DNA of 64,000 nucleotides from Antrihabitans stalagmiti (GTDB lineage Bacteria > Actinomycetota > Actinomycetes > Mycobacteriales > Mycobacteriaceae), in assembly GCF_016482825.1 (NCBI RefSeq), contig NZ_JAEMNV010000005.1, positions 32,921-96,920 of the forward strand. Reading direction: 5' to 3'. A program made the translations under genes and the position numbers. Every line of letters begins with the position of its first letter. Positions within the stretch are counted from its first letter, which is position 1. Under the pieces are notes generated by a model. The model searched no databases. It saw only the letters and a list, made by a program, of their open reading frames with translations, and was not told the origin of the DNA. Shown in pieces: positions 35,410 through 44,456 of the stretch.

Positions 35410-36357
35410 GTGGTTATCGACGAACGGCCCACCAATACCTTCGTTCGACGTGTGAACGAGATGGTCGCGCTCTCGCGGCCGAGCGTCTGGATCACGTCGC
35501 TGCTGCCCTTCTGCCTCGGCTACGTGCTCGCGACCCGACAGTTCCTGCCGCACAGCTGTACGCCGTTCACAGCGGATTGCGTGGGTGACATCCGCCCACT
35601 CGTCACGGGCGTCGTCGTGATCGGCCCGCTGTTCTGGCTTGCAACACTTGCCATCAACGACGCCTTCGATCTCCAAGGCGACCTCAACAATCCGCGTAAG
35701 GCGGGTTCCCCGCTGACATCCGGGCGGCTGTCCCCCCGGACCGCCACCTGGGTCGCCTACGCCGCCGCGACGGTTACCCTGCTTGTTGCCGCAACGGTCG
35801 ATCTGTCCACTGCCGCACTGATGTTCACGCTGCTGACGCTCGGCTGGGCATACAGTGTCCCGCCGCTCCGTCTGAAGTCGCGGCCGGGTTGGGATGTCGC
35901 TGTCAACGCGGTGTCGATGGGTGCACTCGCCATGTTGGCCGGCTGGAGCGTGGTTCGACCCATCGGCGAGTTTCCCTGGATCATGGTGGTCGAGGGACTG
36001 CTGGTCGGCTGCGCCATCTACCTACCGACGACGCTTGCCGACTACGACGCCGACGTCGAAGTCGGCTACACCACCGTCGGAGTTCGCCTCGGCCATCGCC
36101 GGACCCACTACATCGGTCTTGCGATGTTTGCGGCGGCGTGCGCGATCGCGATATTTCTCAGCGCGATCGACCACGTCTTCCCGCGGCAGATGCTGCCAGT
36201 GCAGGTGCTCGCTGCACCGATCCTGCTCGGCACCTATCACGCCGTTCTTGGCAGAGCCCGCACTCAACCCGAGGTAGTGCGGGGTCTGGTTCTCCTCATG
36301 TCGATGTTCACGGCCCTCAATATCGTGTTCGCCGTGATGTACGTTGGCTGGATCTAG
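35410..36357 (+). CDS. UbiA-family prenyltransferase
   Basis: This 315-residue polytopic membrane enzyme has the two aspartate-rich motifs of the UbiA superfamily: NDAFDLQGD at residues 83-91 (N-D-x2-D-x3-D) and DYDAD at about 214. About eight to nine hydrophobic segments are visible. These enzymes join a prenyl diphosphate to an aromatic or other acceptor. The acceptor is not evident; chlorophyll-synthase-like and menaquinone (MenA) paralogues are both possible, but the usual MenA context is absent. The start is GTG at 35410. It follows the Abi-alpha copy B gene by 120 bases on the same strand. Confidence 0.82.
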   Translation: MVIDERPTNTFVRRVNEMVALSRPSVWITSLLPFCLGYVLATRQFLPHSCTPFTADCVGDIRPLVTGVVVIGPLFWLATLAINDAFDLQGDLNNPRKAGSPLTSGRLSPRTATWVAYAAATVTLLVAATVDLSTAALMFTLLTLGWAYSVPPLRLKSRPGWDVAVNAVSMGALAMLAGWSVVRPIGEFPWIMVVEGLLVGCAIYLPTTLADYDADVEVGYTTVGVRLGHRRTHYIGLAMFAAACAIAIFLSAIDHVFPRQMLPVQVLAAPILLGTYHAVLGRARTQPEVVRGLVLLMSMFTALNIVFAVMYVGWI

Positions 36358-36365
36358 GGCTGGAT

Positions 36366-37934
36366 CTAGCGCGCCGTCGCGGAGACCGGCGCCGACTCAC
36401 CGTGAGATGCTCCTGTCATCAACCGGGTGATCTCTGCACTGTCGACCACAGACGGCTGCCCCCACCCGGTTTCGTAGCCGTAGACGGATCGCAACGGTGT
36501 ACGGGACTCACAGCCGTTGAGGATGTCGAGATCGTCTGCGCTGATCAAACCGGGATGGGCGACGCCACACGCTTCGGACACCTTCAACAGGTCGCGGCGC
36601 AGGGTCTTGACATAGTTCGCCGCGCGGACCGACTTCAGTGTCGGATCCAATCCTCTTGCAAGCCATTGGTTTTGAGTTGTGATACCGGTCGGGCAGGCGT
36701 CGGTATGGCATTTCTGCGCTTGGATGCAGCCGATGGAAAGCATGATCTCGCGACCGACGTTCACCATGTCCGCGCCGAGCGCAAAAGCAACGACGGCGTT
36801 GTCGGGCAACCCCAACTTCCCCGAGCCGATGAACGTCACGTTGTCGGTGATACCCGCCGCCGCGAATCGACGGTAGACCTCGGTGAACCCGACGCGGAAC
36901 GGGAATGCGACCGACTCGCTGAAGATCAACGGAGCCGCTCCCGTCCCGCCCTCGCCGCCGTCGACGGTGATGAAGTCGACGCCGCGCTGATTCGTCGACA
37001 TCTGGGCAACAAGCTCGTCCCAGAAATCCATGTTGCCGACCGCGGACTTGATCCCGACCGGCAAACCTGTTTCGGCAGCGATGAATTCGACCCAGTCGAG
37101 CATGCTGTCGACGTCGTGGAACTCGGCGTGCCGCGACGGACTTGCACAGTCGACACCCTCCGGGATGCCGCGGATTGCCGCGATTTCCGGACTGACCTTC
37201 GCACCCGGCAACATGCCGCCCAGACCTGGTTTGGCACCCTGGCTGAGTTTGATCTCGATTGCCTTGACCGGTCCCGACGCCGCGACGTCCTTCAACTTCT
37301 CGATGTCGAAGCGGCCCTTCTCGTCTCGGCACCCGAAGTAGGCGGTGCCGATCTGCAGCGTGAGGTCGCCGCCGTTCTTGTGGTGCGGCGACAATCCACC
37401 CTCACCGGTGTTGTGCATACATCCCGCCGCAGCGGCACCGCGGTTGATCGCCTCGATGGCGTTGGCCGACATCGAGCCGAAACTCATGGCGGAGATGTTG
37501 ACTATCGAACGTGGCCGAAACGCCTTGGTCCGATTGCGCGGACCGCCGAGCACCTTGGCTGCCGGAATCGCGTCCTCCTCGCCTGCGTGCTGACCCGTCG
37601 CAGGCGAGATGGTGGAGAATGTGCGGTGCTTGATGATGGGGTACCCCTGCGTGTACTCCATGTTGTTGTCGGTGCCGAACCCGTAGTAATTGTTCTGCAG
37701 CTTCGACGACGCGTAGATCCAGCGACGCTGATTCCGGCTGAACGGCCGTTCCTCGTCGTTGCTGGTCACGATGTACTGGCGGATCTCCGGCCCGATCTCC
37801 TCCAGGAGATAGCGCATGTGACCCAGAACCGGGTAGTTGCGAAGCAGCGCATGCGGCTTCTGGATGAGGTCGTACGCGGCCAAGGCAGCGACACCGACAG
37901 CGGGCACGGCGGGCAAGACGTAACTCCACTTCAT
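36366..37934 (-). CDS. FMN-binding glutamate-synthase-like protein with N-terminal membrane anchor
   Basis: This 522-residue protein has an N-terminal hydrophobic helix (YVLPAVPAVGVAALAAYDLI) followed by a glutamate-synthase central/FMN domain. SAMSFGSMSANAIEAINRGA, FITVDGGEGGTGAAPL and the iron-sulfur signature CIQAQKCHTDACPTGI (C-x5-C-x4-C) are clear. No glutamine amidotransferase domain is present, so it cannot be a full GOGAT. Related stand-alone proteins of archaea and bacteria are flavin oxidoreductases of unsettled substrate. ATG at 37934 was preferred to an in-frame TTG two codons earlier. It is convergent with the UbiA gene, 8 bases apart. Confidence 0.85.
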   Translation of the reverse strand: MKWSYVLPAVPAVGVAALAAYDLIQKPHALLRNYPVLGHMRYLLEEIGPEIRQYIVTSNDEERPFSRNQRRWIYASSKLQNNYYGFGTDNNMEYTQGYPIIKHRTFSTISPATGQHAGEEDAIPAAKVLGGPRNRTKAFRPRSIVNISAMSFGSMSANAIEAINRGAAAAGCMHNTGEGGLSPHHKNGGDLTLQIGTAYFGCRDEKGRFDIEKLKDVAASGPVKAIEIKLSQGAKPGLGGMLPGAKVSPEIAAIRGIPEGVDCASPSRHAEFHDVDSMLDWVEFIAAETGLPVGIKSAVGNMDFWDELVAQMSTNQRGVDFITVDGGEGGTGAAPLIFSESVAFPFRVGFTEVYRRFAAAGITDNVTFIGSGKLGLPDNAVVAFALGADMVNVGREIMLSIGCIQAQKCHTDACPTGITTQNQWLARGLDPTLKSVRAANYVKTLRRDLLKVSEACGVAHPGLISADDLDILNGCESRTPLRSVYGYETGWGQPSVVDSAEITRLMTGASHGESAPVSATAR

Positions 37935-38130
37935 TGGCAAAAGTTAGAACACGCAGCCGGACTTGCGCGGGAAATTGCCAACCTTCGCCACAACAACAGC
38001 GGAACATCCTGTGCAACCCACCAATACAGCGAAAGTTTGGCCGATAGCGCCCATTCTCGTCACTGCACCGAACCCCCGCGCCTAGGCTCGACCGAGTCCG
38101 ATTCGCTTTACCACCTAGGGGAACCACCGC

Positions 38131-38466
38131 ATGAACGTCGAGCTACTCAGTGCGTTGAGCGATCTACAGACCTACGCGAAGCCGTTGCTGGAACGGTTCA
38201 AGCCCGCACTCGAGGGCGCGAAGGAGACCGAACTCGACCCGAGCGGCTGCAGCGGCTGTCCTCTGTGCACGCTTGCTCGTGAGCGTGGCGCCGACGACGA
38301 GATGGTCAAGAAGGTAGCGACGGCAGGCCTCGCCTTGCTGCAGATGCTCGGTCAACTGCCCGACGATGGACAGCCCGCCGACAGGGCAGCGAAGGCCGAC
38401 GCTTCCGGCTCCGATTCGACCGCCGACGAGGCACGCGCGCCGAGCGGTAGCGAAGCTGCGAACTGA
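38131..38466 (+). CDS. Small CxxCxxC protein of unknown function
   Basis: This 111-residue protein is an N-terminal helix (ELLSALSDLQTYAKPLLERF), then a compact cysteine cluster at C40, C43 and C46 (CSGCPLC), a second helix, and a disordered Ala/Ser/Asp tail. The three cysteines could bind zinc or an iron-sulfur cluster, possibly with a fourth ligand from a partner. I do not recognise the family. The gene is flanked by the divergent glutamate-synthase-like gene and, beyond an inverted repeat, the convergent ABC-F gene. Confidence 0.6.
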   Translation: MNVELLSALSDLQTYAKPLLERFKPALEGAKETELDPSGCSGCPLCTLARERGADDEMVKKVATAGLALLQMLGQLPDDGQPADRAAKADASGSDSTADEARAPSGSEAAN

Positions 38467-38475
38467 CCTACACGC

Positions 38476-38541
38476 CTGACGCTCCACTAGCGCCTTTGCC
38501 GAGCGGTTTCCCGCCCGCCGAGGTCACGAGTGGAGCGTCAG
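38476..38541. repeat. Inverted repeat between convergent genes (second palindrome type)
   Basis: CTGACGCTCCACT (38476-38488) and AGTGGAGCGTCAG (38529-38541) are perfect 13-bp arms with a 40-base loop. It lies between the convergent CxxCxxC gene and the ABC-F gene. The sequence differs from the five CTCGTGAGTC palindromes. It could act as a bidirectional 3' structure. Confidence 0.75.
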
Positions 38542-38566
38542 CTGCATTCCCCAACGTACAAGGGCG

Positions 38567-40336
38567 TCAGTCGTGATCAGCAGCTAACTCGAGCCAGCGC
38601 TCCTCAGCGGCGGACTTGTCTGCGACGACCTGGTTCAACTCCGCACCGAGCTTTGCCGCCTTGTCCGGATCGTGTGCAGCGTCGGCAAGCGCGAGATGTA
38701 GCGCTCGTTCCCGATCGTCCAACTTCGCAACCTGGCGTTCCAGTTTGCTCAGTTCTTTGCGCGCGTTGCGGTAGGTCGCAGCATCGGTCGGAGCGGCACC
38801 CGTCGGCGCGACCGAGCTGCCTGCCGCTCCCGCCGCCATTGTCGCGCGGCGGCGTAGATACTCTTCGATGCCGCCGGGCAGGTTGGTGAGCTTGCCGTCA
38901 CCGAACAACGCCCAGGTTGTATCGCAGACCCGTTCGATCAGGTACCGGTCGTGGCTGATCACCACCATCGTTCCCGGCCAACTGTCGAGCATGTCTTCCA
39001 ACTGCTGCAGCGTGTCGATGTCGAGGTCGTTGGTCGGCTCGTCGAGGAGCAACACGTTCGGCTCGGCCATCAGAATGCGCGTGAGTTGTAGTCGGCGACG
39101 TTCGCCGCCGGACAGGTCACCGACGGGTGTGCGTTGCCGCGCGGGAGCGAAGCCCAGCCGCTCAGCCAGCTGGCCCGCCGATATCTCCTTGTCGCCCAAC
39201 ATCGTTCGCATCGCGACGTCCTGAACTGCTTCCAGCACCCGCATCCCGACGGGCAGGTCGTCGAGTTCCTGCCGCAGCCAGCCGATCTTGACCGTTTGGC
39301 CTTCGATTCGCTTGCCTGCCGACAGCTGTGCATCGCCGGCCAACGCGCGCAGCAGAGTCGTCTTACCCGACCCGTTGACGCCGACCAGACCGATCCGCTC
39401 CCCCGGCGCAAGTCGCCAGGTGAGGTCGGAGAGCAGTTCGCGGTGGTCGGGTGACTCGAGGCGCGCGTCCTCGAGTTCGATGACAACCCGTCCGAGCCGA
39501 CGCCGCGCGAACGACGCCAACGCAACGCTGTTGCGCGGCGGTGGCACGTCGGCGATGAGCGACTCCGCGGCTTCGATCCGATAGCGGGGCTTCGAGGTTC
39601 GGGCCGGCGGGCCACGTCGGAGCCAGGCCAGTTCTTTGCGGGCAAGGTTGCGACGCCGCGCTTCGGACGCGTCGGCCTGGCGATCGCGCTCGGCTCTCGC
39701 GAAGATCCAGTCCGCGTACCCACCCTCGTAACTCTCGACCTTGCCGCCGACAACTTCCCACGTGTTCGTGGCGACGGTGTCGAGGAACCAGCGATCGTGG
39801 GTAACGACGACAAGCGCGCTGCGACGCTGCAGCAGGTGCGCGGCGAGCCACTGGACGCCTTCGACGTCGAGATGGTTGGTCGGTTCGTCGAGGACGAGCA
39901 GGTCGAGGTCCTGGACGAGCGCGGCGGCCAATGCGACGCGGCGACGTTCGCCACCCGACAGGTTGTCGACCGTGCTGTCCAGACCGAGGTCGGCAATTCC
40001 GATGCCCGACAGAATGTTTCGAATGCGGGCGTCACCGGCCCACTCGTGCTCCTCACCGCCGAGCGGTGCGGTGACGATGTCGGCGATGGTCGATCCTGGC
40101 GGCAGCACACCACGCTGCGTGACCACTGCCATACGCAAGCCGCCGATCGCGCTGACGCGACCCGAGTCGGGAGGTTCGAGGCCGGTCAAGACTTCGAGGA
40201 GCGTCGTCTTGCCGCCGCCGTTGAGCCCGACGACGCCGATGCGCTCGCCCTCGTGGACACCCATCGACACCGATTCCAACAGCGGCGTGATTCCGAACGA
40301 TTTACTGACTTGCTCGAGGTTGATCAGGTTCGGCAT
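38567..40336 (-). CDS. ABC-F family ATPase (Uup-like)
   Basis: This 589-residue protein has two ABC domains and no membrane segments. Walker A motifs are GLNGGGKTTLLE near residue 37 and GVNGSGKTTLL near residue 320; signatures are LSGGERRRVALA and LSGGERRRLQLT. A C-terminal coiled coil (ARKELSKLERQVAKLDDRERAL) matches Uup/Etta-type ABC-F proteins that act on ribosomes rather than transport. Its ATG overlaps the ispE TGA by one base. An ABC-F gene beside ispE is usual in mycolata. Confidence 0.92.
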   Translation of the reverse strand: MPNLINLEQVSKSFGITPLLESVSMGVHEGERIGVVGLNGGGKTTLLEVLTGLEPPDSGRVSAIGGLRMAVVTQRGVLPPGSTIADIVTAPLGGEEHEWAGDARIRNILSGIGIADLGLDSTVDNLSGGERRRVALAAALVQDLDLLVLDEPTNHLDVEGVQWLAAHLLQRRSALVVVTHDRWFLDTVATNTWEVVGGKVESYEGGYADWIFARAERDRQADASEARRRNLARKELAWLRRGPPARTSKPRYRIEAAESLIADVPPPRNSVALASFARRRLGRVVIELEDARLESPDHRELLSDLTWRLAPGERIGLVGVNGSGKTTLLRALAGDAQLSAGKRIEGQTVKIGWLRQELDDLPVGMRVLEAVQDVAMRTMLGDKEISAGQLAERLGFAPARQRTPVGDLSGGERRRLQLTRILMAEPNVLLLDEPTNDLDIDTLQQLEDMLDSWPGTMVVISHDRYLIERVCDTTWALFGDGKLTNLPGGIEEYLRRRATMAAGAAGSSVAPTGAAPTDAATYRNARKELSKLERQVAKLDDRERALHLALADAAHDPDKAAKLGAELNQVVADKSAAEERWLELAADHD

Positions 40337-41271
40337 CAGGGCTTCCCACTTGCATCGGCGTCGACGACGCGGGCACCGGGCGCAGGCCCGGTCGCTACCC
40401 GCAAACTTCGACAGACTCCGGCACCGGCCAGCTCCGCGCTGACTTCGATTGCGGCATCGGATGTTTCACATAAAAAGGCACAGGTCGGTCCCGAGCCGGA
40501 CACGATACCGGCGAGGGCGCCCGCCGTTATTCCAGCTCGGAGCGTTCGGCGTAGTTCGGGTTTGAGTGACAGGGCAGCGGCTTGCAGGTCGTTGCCGAGC
40601 AGTCCGGCAAGCTGGCGTGCATCGCCGGCTGCAAGCGATTGCATCAGCTTTTCGGCGTCCCCGATTCGCGGTGGCTGGCCGGCGCCACGCAGACGATCCA
40701 GTTCACGAAAGACGTCGGGGGTGCTCAAACCACCCTTCGCGAAAGCAATGACCCAGTGGAACGTGTTGCGCGACAACACAGGAAGCAGCTTCTCGCCACG
40801 TCCCGTTCCGATGGCGGTCGCGCCGTGCAGCGCGAACGGGACGTCGCTGCCGAGCTCGAGCGCAAGCGCTGCAAGTTCGGTGCGGCTCAGCTCGAGATGC
40901 CACAGCGCGTTGAGTCCGAGGAGCGTCGCCGCCGCATCGGCGCTCCCGCCTGCCATGCCACCGGCAACGGGGATGGACTTGTCTATCGCGATCTCGACCG
41001 CAGGTTCGCGACCGGCAAGGTGGGCGAGACGCGTCGCGGCCTTCCACACCAGGTTTCCTCGATCGGTCGGAACGTCACGAGCACCTTCGCCGCGGACCCT
41101 GATCGTCAATTCCTTGGCTGGAAAGATCTCGACCTGGTCGGTGAGCGAGAGCGCCTGGAACACCGTCGTGAGCTCGTGGTAGCCGTCGGGACGGAGGTCA
41201 CCCACTGCCAGATGCAGGTTGACCTTTGCGGGAGCGCGAACCGTTACAGGGCGCGGGACGACGGAAAGCAC
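40336..41271 (-). CDS. ispE: 4-diphosphocytidyl-2-C-methyl-D-erythritol kinase
   Basis: This 311-residue GHMP kinase catalyses the ATP-dependent step of the MEP isoprenoid pathway. The N-terminus has [22 protein letters not shown], the glycine-rich ATP loop is [17 protein letters not shown] near residue 107, and the C-terminal GHMP motif is [15 protein letters not shown] at 41271 is the start. In mycobacteria ispE directly follows ksgA in the rpfB-ksgA-ispE operon; here a 6-kb insert lies between, so ispE probably has its own promoter. Confidence 0.95.
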   Translation of the reverse strand: MLSVVPRPVTVRAPAKVNLHLAVGDLRPDGYHELTTVFQALSLTDQVEIFPAKELTIRVRGEGARDVPTDRGNLVWKAATRLAHLAGREPAVEIAIDKSIPVAGGMAGGSADAAATLLGLNALWHLELSRTELAALALELGSDVPFALHGATAIGTGRGEKLLPVLSRNTFHWVIAFAKGGLSTPDVFRELDRLRGAGQPPRIGDAEKLMQSLAAGDARQLAGLLGNDLQAAALSLKPELRRTLRAGITAGALAGIVSGSGPTCAFLCETSDAAIEVSAELAGAGVCRSLRVATGPAPGARVVDADASGKP

Positions 41272-41296
41272 ACGTGCAAGCCTATAGGCGCGAGCG

Positions 41297-41342
41297 CTCG
41301 TGAGTCCTTTCGGTGGTCAGGACCACCGAAAGGACTCACGAG
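41297..41342. repeat. Dispersed palindrome, copy 4 (perfect)
   Basis: Perfect palindrome: two 22-base arms, left starting CTCGTGAGTCCTTTCGG and right ending AGGACTCACGAG, around a two-base centre at 41319-41320. It lies between the ABC permease stop and the ispE start on the minus strand, exactly at the junction between the conserved ispE block and the exporter/copper insert. It is the best copy of the five. Confidence 0.95.
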
Positions 41343-41354
41343 CGGCGCAGCCGC

Positions 41355-42098
41355 CTACTTGACGGATTTGCTTCCGACGACGAGTCCGACGACGGCGACC
41401 CCGACCGCCGCTGCGATCCCCGTCGACAGCTGACCGAATGCGAAATCGCCCGCGAACAACGCTCGCTCGGTGTCGACAACGTGCTTGAGCGGATTGATCG
41501 TCACCAGCGCCTCCATCCAGCCGGGAGCATTGTCGAGCGGCAGCATCGTGCCCGAGAGGATCAGCATCGGGAAGAGCAGCGTCTGCTGGACTGTCCAGAA
41601 CACCCAGTCCTGGTCACGTACCGCGAGAGCAAGTGCGTAGGACAGCGCACCGAGACCGACACCGAAGATGCCGAGTATCGCGATGCCGACAACGGCTCCC
41701 GCGGGGTTCAGATTCATGCCGAGCGGCAGTGCGACGAGCAGGATCACCACGGCCTGCGCCGCGAGCGGAATCATTTCCTTGCACGCACGACCGATCAGCA
41801 GCGACGATCGGCGCAACGGCGTCACCAGCATCCGCTCGTGGGAACCGTCGTGCAGTTCCTGCAGCAGGTTGGAACCCGTCATCGACGTGCCGAAGATCGC
41901 GATCATCGCGAGTACGCCGGGAACGAACCAGTTCCAGACGTCGGGTCCCATGCCGGGGACGCCGTCCAGGAGCGGTCCGAACAGCGCGAGCAGGATCAGC
42001 GGCTGGGTGAGGCTGAAGACCACTGTGAACGGGTCTCGTAGTGCGGGTCGAAGCTCGCGGGTCATGACGATCATGGAGTCGGATGCGATTGTGCTCAT
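41355..42098 (-). CDS. ABC-2 type exporter permease (DrrB-like)
   Basis: This 247-residue polytopic membrane protein has six hydrophobic segments and the ABC-2 pattern MLVTPLRRSSLLIGRACKEM and FPMLILSGTMLPLDNAPGW, as in daunorubicin-type DrrB permeases. It pairs with the ATPase encoded 34 bases upstream. AAGGAC lies before the ATG at 42098. The exported substrate is unknown. A WYL regulator is divergent from the pair. Confidence 0.9.
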   Translation of the reverse strand: MSTIASDSMIVMTRELRPALRDPFTVVFSLTQPLILLALFGPLLDGVPGMGPDVWNWFVPGVLAMIAIFGTSMTGSNLLQELHDGSHERMLVTPLRRSSLLIGRACKEMIPLAAQAVVILLVALPLGMNLNPAGAVVGIAILGIFGVGLGALSYALALAVRDQDWVFWTVQQTLLFPMLILSGTMLPLDNAPGWMEALVTINPLKHVVDTERALFAGDFAFGQLSTGIAAAVGVAVVGLVVGSKSVK

Positions 42099-42132
42099 GT
42101 CTGTGTCCTTTTCGAAGTGAGGCAGGCGGTGG

Positions 42133-43092
42133 TCAGGCGGGCTGGGTTTCGCGAAGGCTGCGTCCGGTGAGACCGAGGAAGACGTCGTCGAGGGTCGGCC
42201 TGGAAAGATCGACCGCCTCGACCCGGATGCCGACCGCCTCGGTTGCGCGCAATAGTTCGGGAATTGCTTTGTCGCCGTTTCGGGTTCGAATCTGGAGCCG
42301 GTCACCGCCGACCGTGACGTCGCGCACAGCGTCGAGGCGGTGGATCTCCTCGGCGGCCCGCGCGGCGGCGGTGGGATCTGTCACCGTCAGGACGACGAGG
42401 TCACTCGCCAGGTCGTCCTTGAGCGCGGCTGCGGTGTCGTCCGCGATGACGATGCCCTTGTCGATCACGATCACGCGCTCCGCCATCGAGTCGGCTTCGT
42501 CGAGGTAGTGCGTCGTCAGCACGATCGTGGTTCCCGTTTGCTTGCGCAGTCGCAGAATGTGCTCCCACAGGTTCGCGCGACTCTGCGGGTCCATACCTGT
42601 GGTCGGCTCGTCGAGGAACAGCAGCGGCGGGCGATGGACCAACCCGAGCGCGATGTCGAGGCGGCGACGTTGGCCGCCCGACAGCGTGCTGACCGTCCGA
42701 CCCGCGAACTCGGTCAACTCGAGCGCCTCGGTCAATTCCTCCGCTCGCGCGCGTGAATCTGCCTTCGTCAGTCCGTAGCAGAGGCCCTGGGTGAACAACT
42801 CGTCACGGACCCGCTGGTTGTTGCCGGCCCCGCTCCCCTGGCCGACGTAGCCGATGTGACGACGAACTGCATCTCGGTCGTCGATGATGCTGTGCCCCGC
42901 GACGCGTGCCGTGCCAGCGCTGGGAGCAAGCAGTGTGGTGAGCATTCGCAGCGTGGTCGATTTGCCTGCACCGTTGGGTCCGAGCAGTGCGACGAGTTCG
43001 CCCTCGCGGATATCCAGATCGATGCCGCGTACCGCTTCGACAGTGTTCTTCTTACGGGTGAAAGTCTTGGTCAAACCCCTGGTCTCGATCAT
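42133..43092 (-). CDS. ABC exporter ATP-binding protein (DrrA-like)
   Basis: This 319-residue ATPase carries Walker A GPNGAGKSTTLRML at about residue 38, signature LSGGQRRRLDIALGL and Walker B LLFLDEPTTGMDPQSR. The C-terminal 80 residues (DUF4162-type) and the YVGQGSGAGNN variation in the Q-loop are typical of DrrA daunorubicin-resistance ATPases. It is co-transcribed with the permease and probably controlled by the WYL regulator starting 89 bases away on the other strand. Confidence 0.92.
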   Translation of the reverse strand: MIETRGLTKTFTRKKNTVEAVRGIDLDIREGELVALLGPNGAGKSTTLRMLTTLLAPSAGTARVAGHSIIDDRDAVRRHIGYVGQGSGAGNNQRVRDELFTQGLCYGLTKADSRARAEELTEALELTEFAGRTVSTLSGGQRRRLDIALGLVHRPPLLFLDEPTTGMDPQSRANLWEHILRLRKQTGTTIVLTTHYLDEADSMAERVIVIDKGIVIADDTAAALKDDLASDLVVLTVTDPTAAARAAEEIHRLDAVRDVTVGGDRLQIRTRNGDKAIPELLRATEAVGIRVEAVDLSRPTLDDVFLGLTGRSLRETQPA

Positions 43093-43141
43093 GTCGTTCC
43101 CCTTCGTTCGGTCGGTTCGAAAGAGAAGTTACGACCGATTT

Positions 43142-43158
43142 AGGACAGCTTCGGTCCT
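43142..43158. promoter_or_regulatory. Inverted repeat in the drrA/WYL divergent region
   Basis: AGGAC - 7 bases - GTCCT, lying 23 bases before the WYL gene start and 49 bases before drrA. It is a candidate operator for the WYL regulator; short arms keep confidence low. Confidence 0.35.
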
Positions 43159-43181
43159 CGTTTGGTGGCACCATATTTCTT

Positions 43182-44150
43182 ATGTGGGAAACATCGGCAC
43201 GGCTGCTTCGCCTGCTCTCCCTGTTGCAAACCAGGCGCGAGTGGTCAGGGGCGGAGCTCGCGGACAAACTCGATGTGACGTCGCGAACGGTCCGCCGCGA
43301 CGTCGACAGGTTGCGCGATCTCGGCTATCCGGTGAACGCATCGGTCGGGGTCGGCGGCGGATATCAGCTCGGCGCGGGCGCAGAGATGCCGCCGCTGCTC
43401 CTCGACGACGAGGAAGCAGTGGCGGTCGCGTTCGGTTTGCAGTCGGGTGCGACGGGACCGATCGTCGGCATAGGCGAACCCTCGCTGAGAGCGCTGACCA
43501 AACTGCGACAGGTGATGCCGTCGAGATTGCGTCATCGACTCGACGCACTGCAGGTCGACGTCGTCGCGCGGCCACAGGCGAAATCGGCCGTCGAAGCAAG
43601 CGTGCTCGCCACGATCGCCTCGGTGTGCCACAACCGCGAGCGGCTGCGTTTCGACTACCGGACCCACGACGGTACGGAGAGTCGGCGGGAGATCGAGCCG
43701 TATCGCCTGGTCCGAGCCGGTTTGCGGTGGTATCTCGTCGGCTGGGACCTGAGCAGGTCGGATTGGCGGTCGTTCCGCGTCGACCGGATGACCCCCAAGA
43801 TTCCGACGGGTCCGCGCTTCACCGCTCGTGCGCTTCCCGCGGGTGGCGCAGCGGAGTTCGTCGCACGGGGCATCAACCGTGCCTTTCAGCAGACGCAGGC
43901 GCGGATACTGCTGCATGCTCCGATCGAGCAGATCGCACCTATGGTCCACTCGGACTGGGGCACGGTCGAGGCAGGCGACGACGACACGTGTGTGATCGTG
44001 CTCGTGTCGGACAGCCAGACGTCGCTCGCCCGGTGGCTCGCTGAGTTCGACGTCGACTTCACCGTCCTCGACCCGCCGGAATTGCGAGCGGAATGCCAGG
44101 CGATCGCGCAGCGGCACGCCAGATTGAGCGCGCGGTACGCGAAGGCGTGA
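43182..44150 (+). CDS. HTH-WYL domain transcriptional regulator
   Basis: This 322-residue protein has an N-terminal winged helix with WSGAELADKLDVTSRTVRRD at about residues 22-41, and then the WYL ligand-sensing domain with LRFDYRTHDG and the WYL triad inside RAGLRWYLVGWDLSR near residue 185. A WCX extension ends the protein. WYL proteins often sense nucleotides or small ligands and regulate DNA-damage or efflux genes. It is divergent from the DrrAB-type exporter, which is its likely target. Confidence 0.9.
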   Translation: MWETSARLLRLLSLLQTRREWSGAELADKLDVTSRTVRRDVDRLRDLGYPVNASVGVGGGYQLGAGAEMPPLLLDDEEAVAVAFGLQSGATGPIVGIGEPSLRALTKLRQVMPSRLRHRLDALQVDVVARPQAKSAVEASVLATIASVCHNRERLRFDYRTHDGTESRREIEPYRLVRAGLRWYLVGWDLSRSDWRSFRVDRMTPKIPTGPRFTARALPAGGAAEFVARGINRAFQQTQARILLHAPIEQIAPMVHSDWGTVEAGDDDTCVIVLVSDSQTSLARWLAEFDVDFTVLDPPELRAECQAIAQRHARLSARYAKA

Positions 44151-44165
44151 GCTCCTTGCCGTAAC

Positions 44166-44182
44166 TACCCCTAGGGGGTATG
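44166..44182 (+). promoter_or_regulatory. CsoR-like copper operator
   Basis: TACCCC-TAG-GGGGTA followed by TG, a near-palindrome that resembles known CsoR boxes (TACCC-rich half-sites). A further half-site GATACCCCCAC occurs at 44200-44210. It lies 65 bases before copZ and probably overlaps the -10 element. No csoR gene is in the window, so the repressor must be encoded elsewhere. Confidence 0.6.
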
Positions 44183-44246
44183 GTTCGAATCGAAAGCCGG
44201 ATACCCCCACACCGTATCCGTACGACCACGATCGCGAGGAGTCGCA

Positions 44247-44456
44247 ATGCCGACAGCCACCTACACCGTCACCGGAATGACCTGCGCCCACTGCGTCGCG
44301 TCGGTTCGGGAAGAGGTGTCGGCCATCCCCGGCGTCACCGACGTCGACGTGAAACTCGCCACCGGCAGGCTCACCCTCTCCAGTGCCACAACCGTTTCCG
44401 ACGACGACGTTGTCGCCGCGGTCGACGAGGCCGGCTACCAGGCGGTGCGTTCCTGA
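44247..44456 (+). CDS. copZ: Copper chaperone CopZ (HMA domain)
   Basis: This 69-residue single heavy-metal-associated domain has the binding motif GMTCAHCVASV (C-x2-C at residues 13 and 16). It should carry Cu(I) to the CopA ATPase encoded downstream. The stop overlaps the next start (TGATG). A CsoR-like box lies upstream, so copper induction is likely. Confidence 0.93.
   Translation: MPTATYTVTGMTCAHCVASVREEVSAIPGVTDVDVKLATGRLTLSSATTVSDDDVVAAVDEAGYQAVRS

Noticed and set aside
35889..38282. A 797-codon open frame on the plus strand
   Set aside because: It runs antisense through the glutamate-synthase-like gene, is rich in Arg and shows no family motif, while the opposite strand has a complete, motif-bearing gene.
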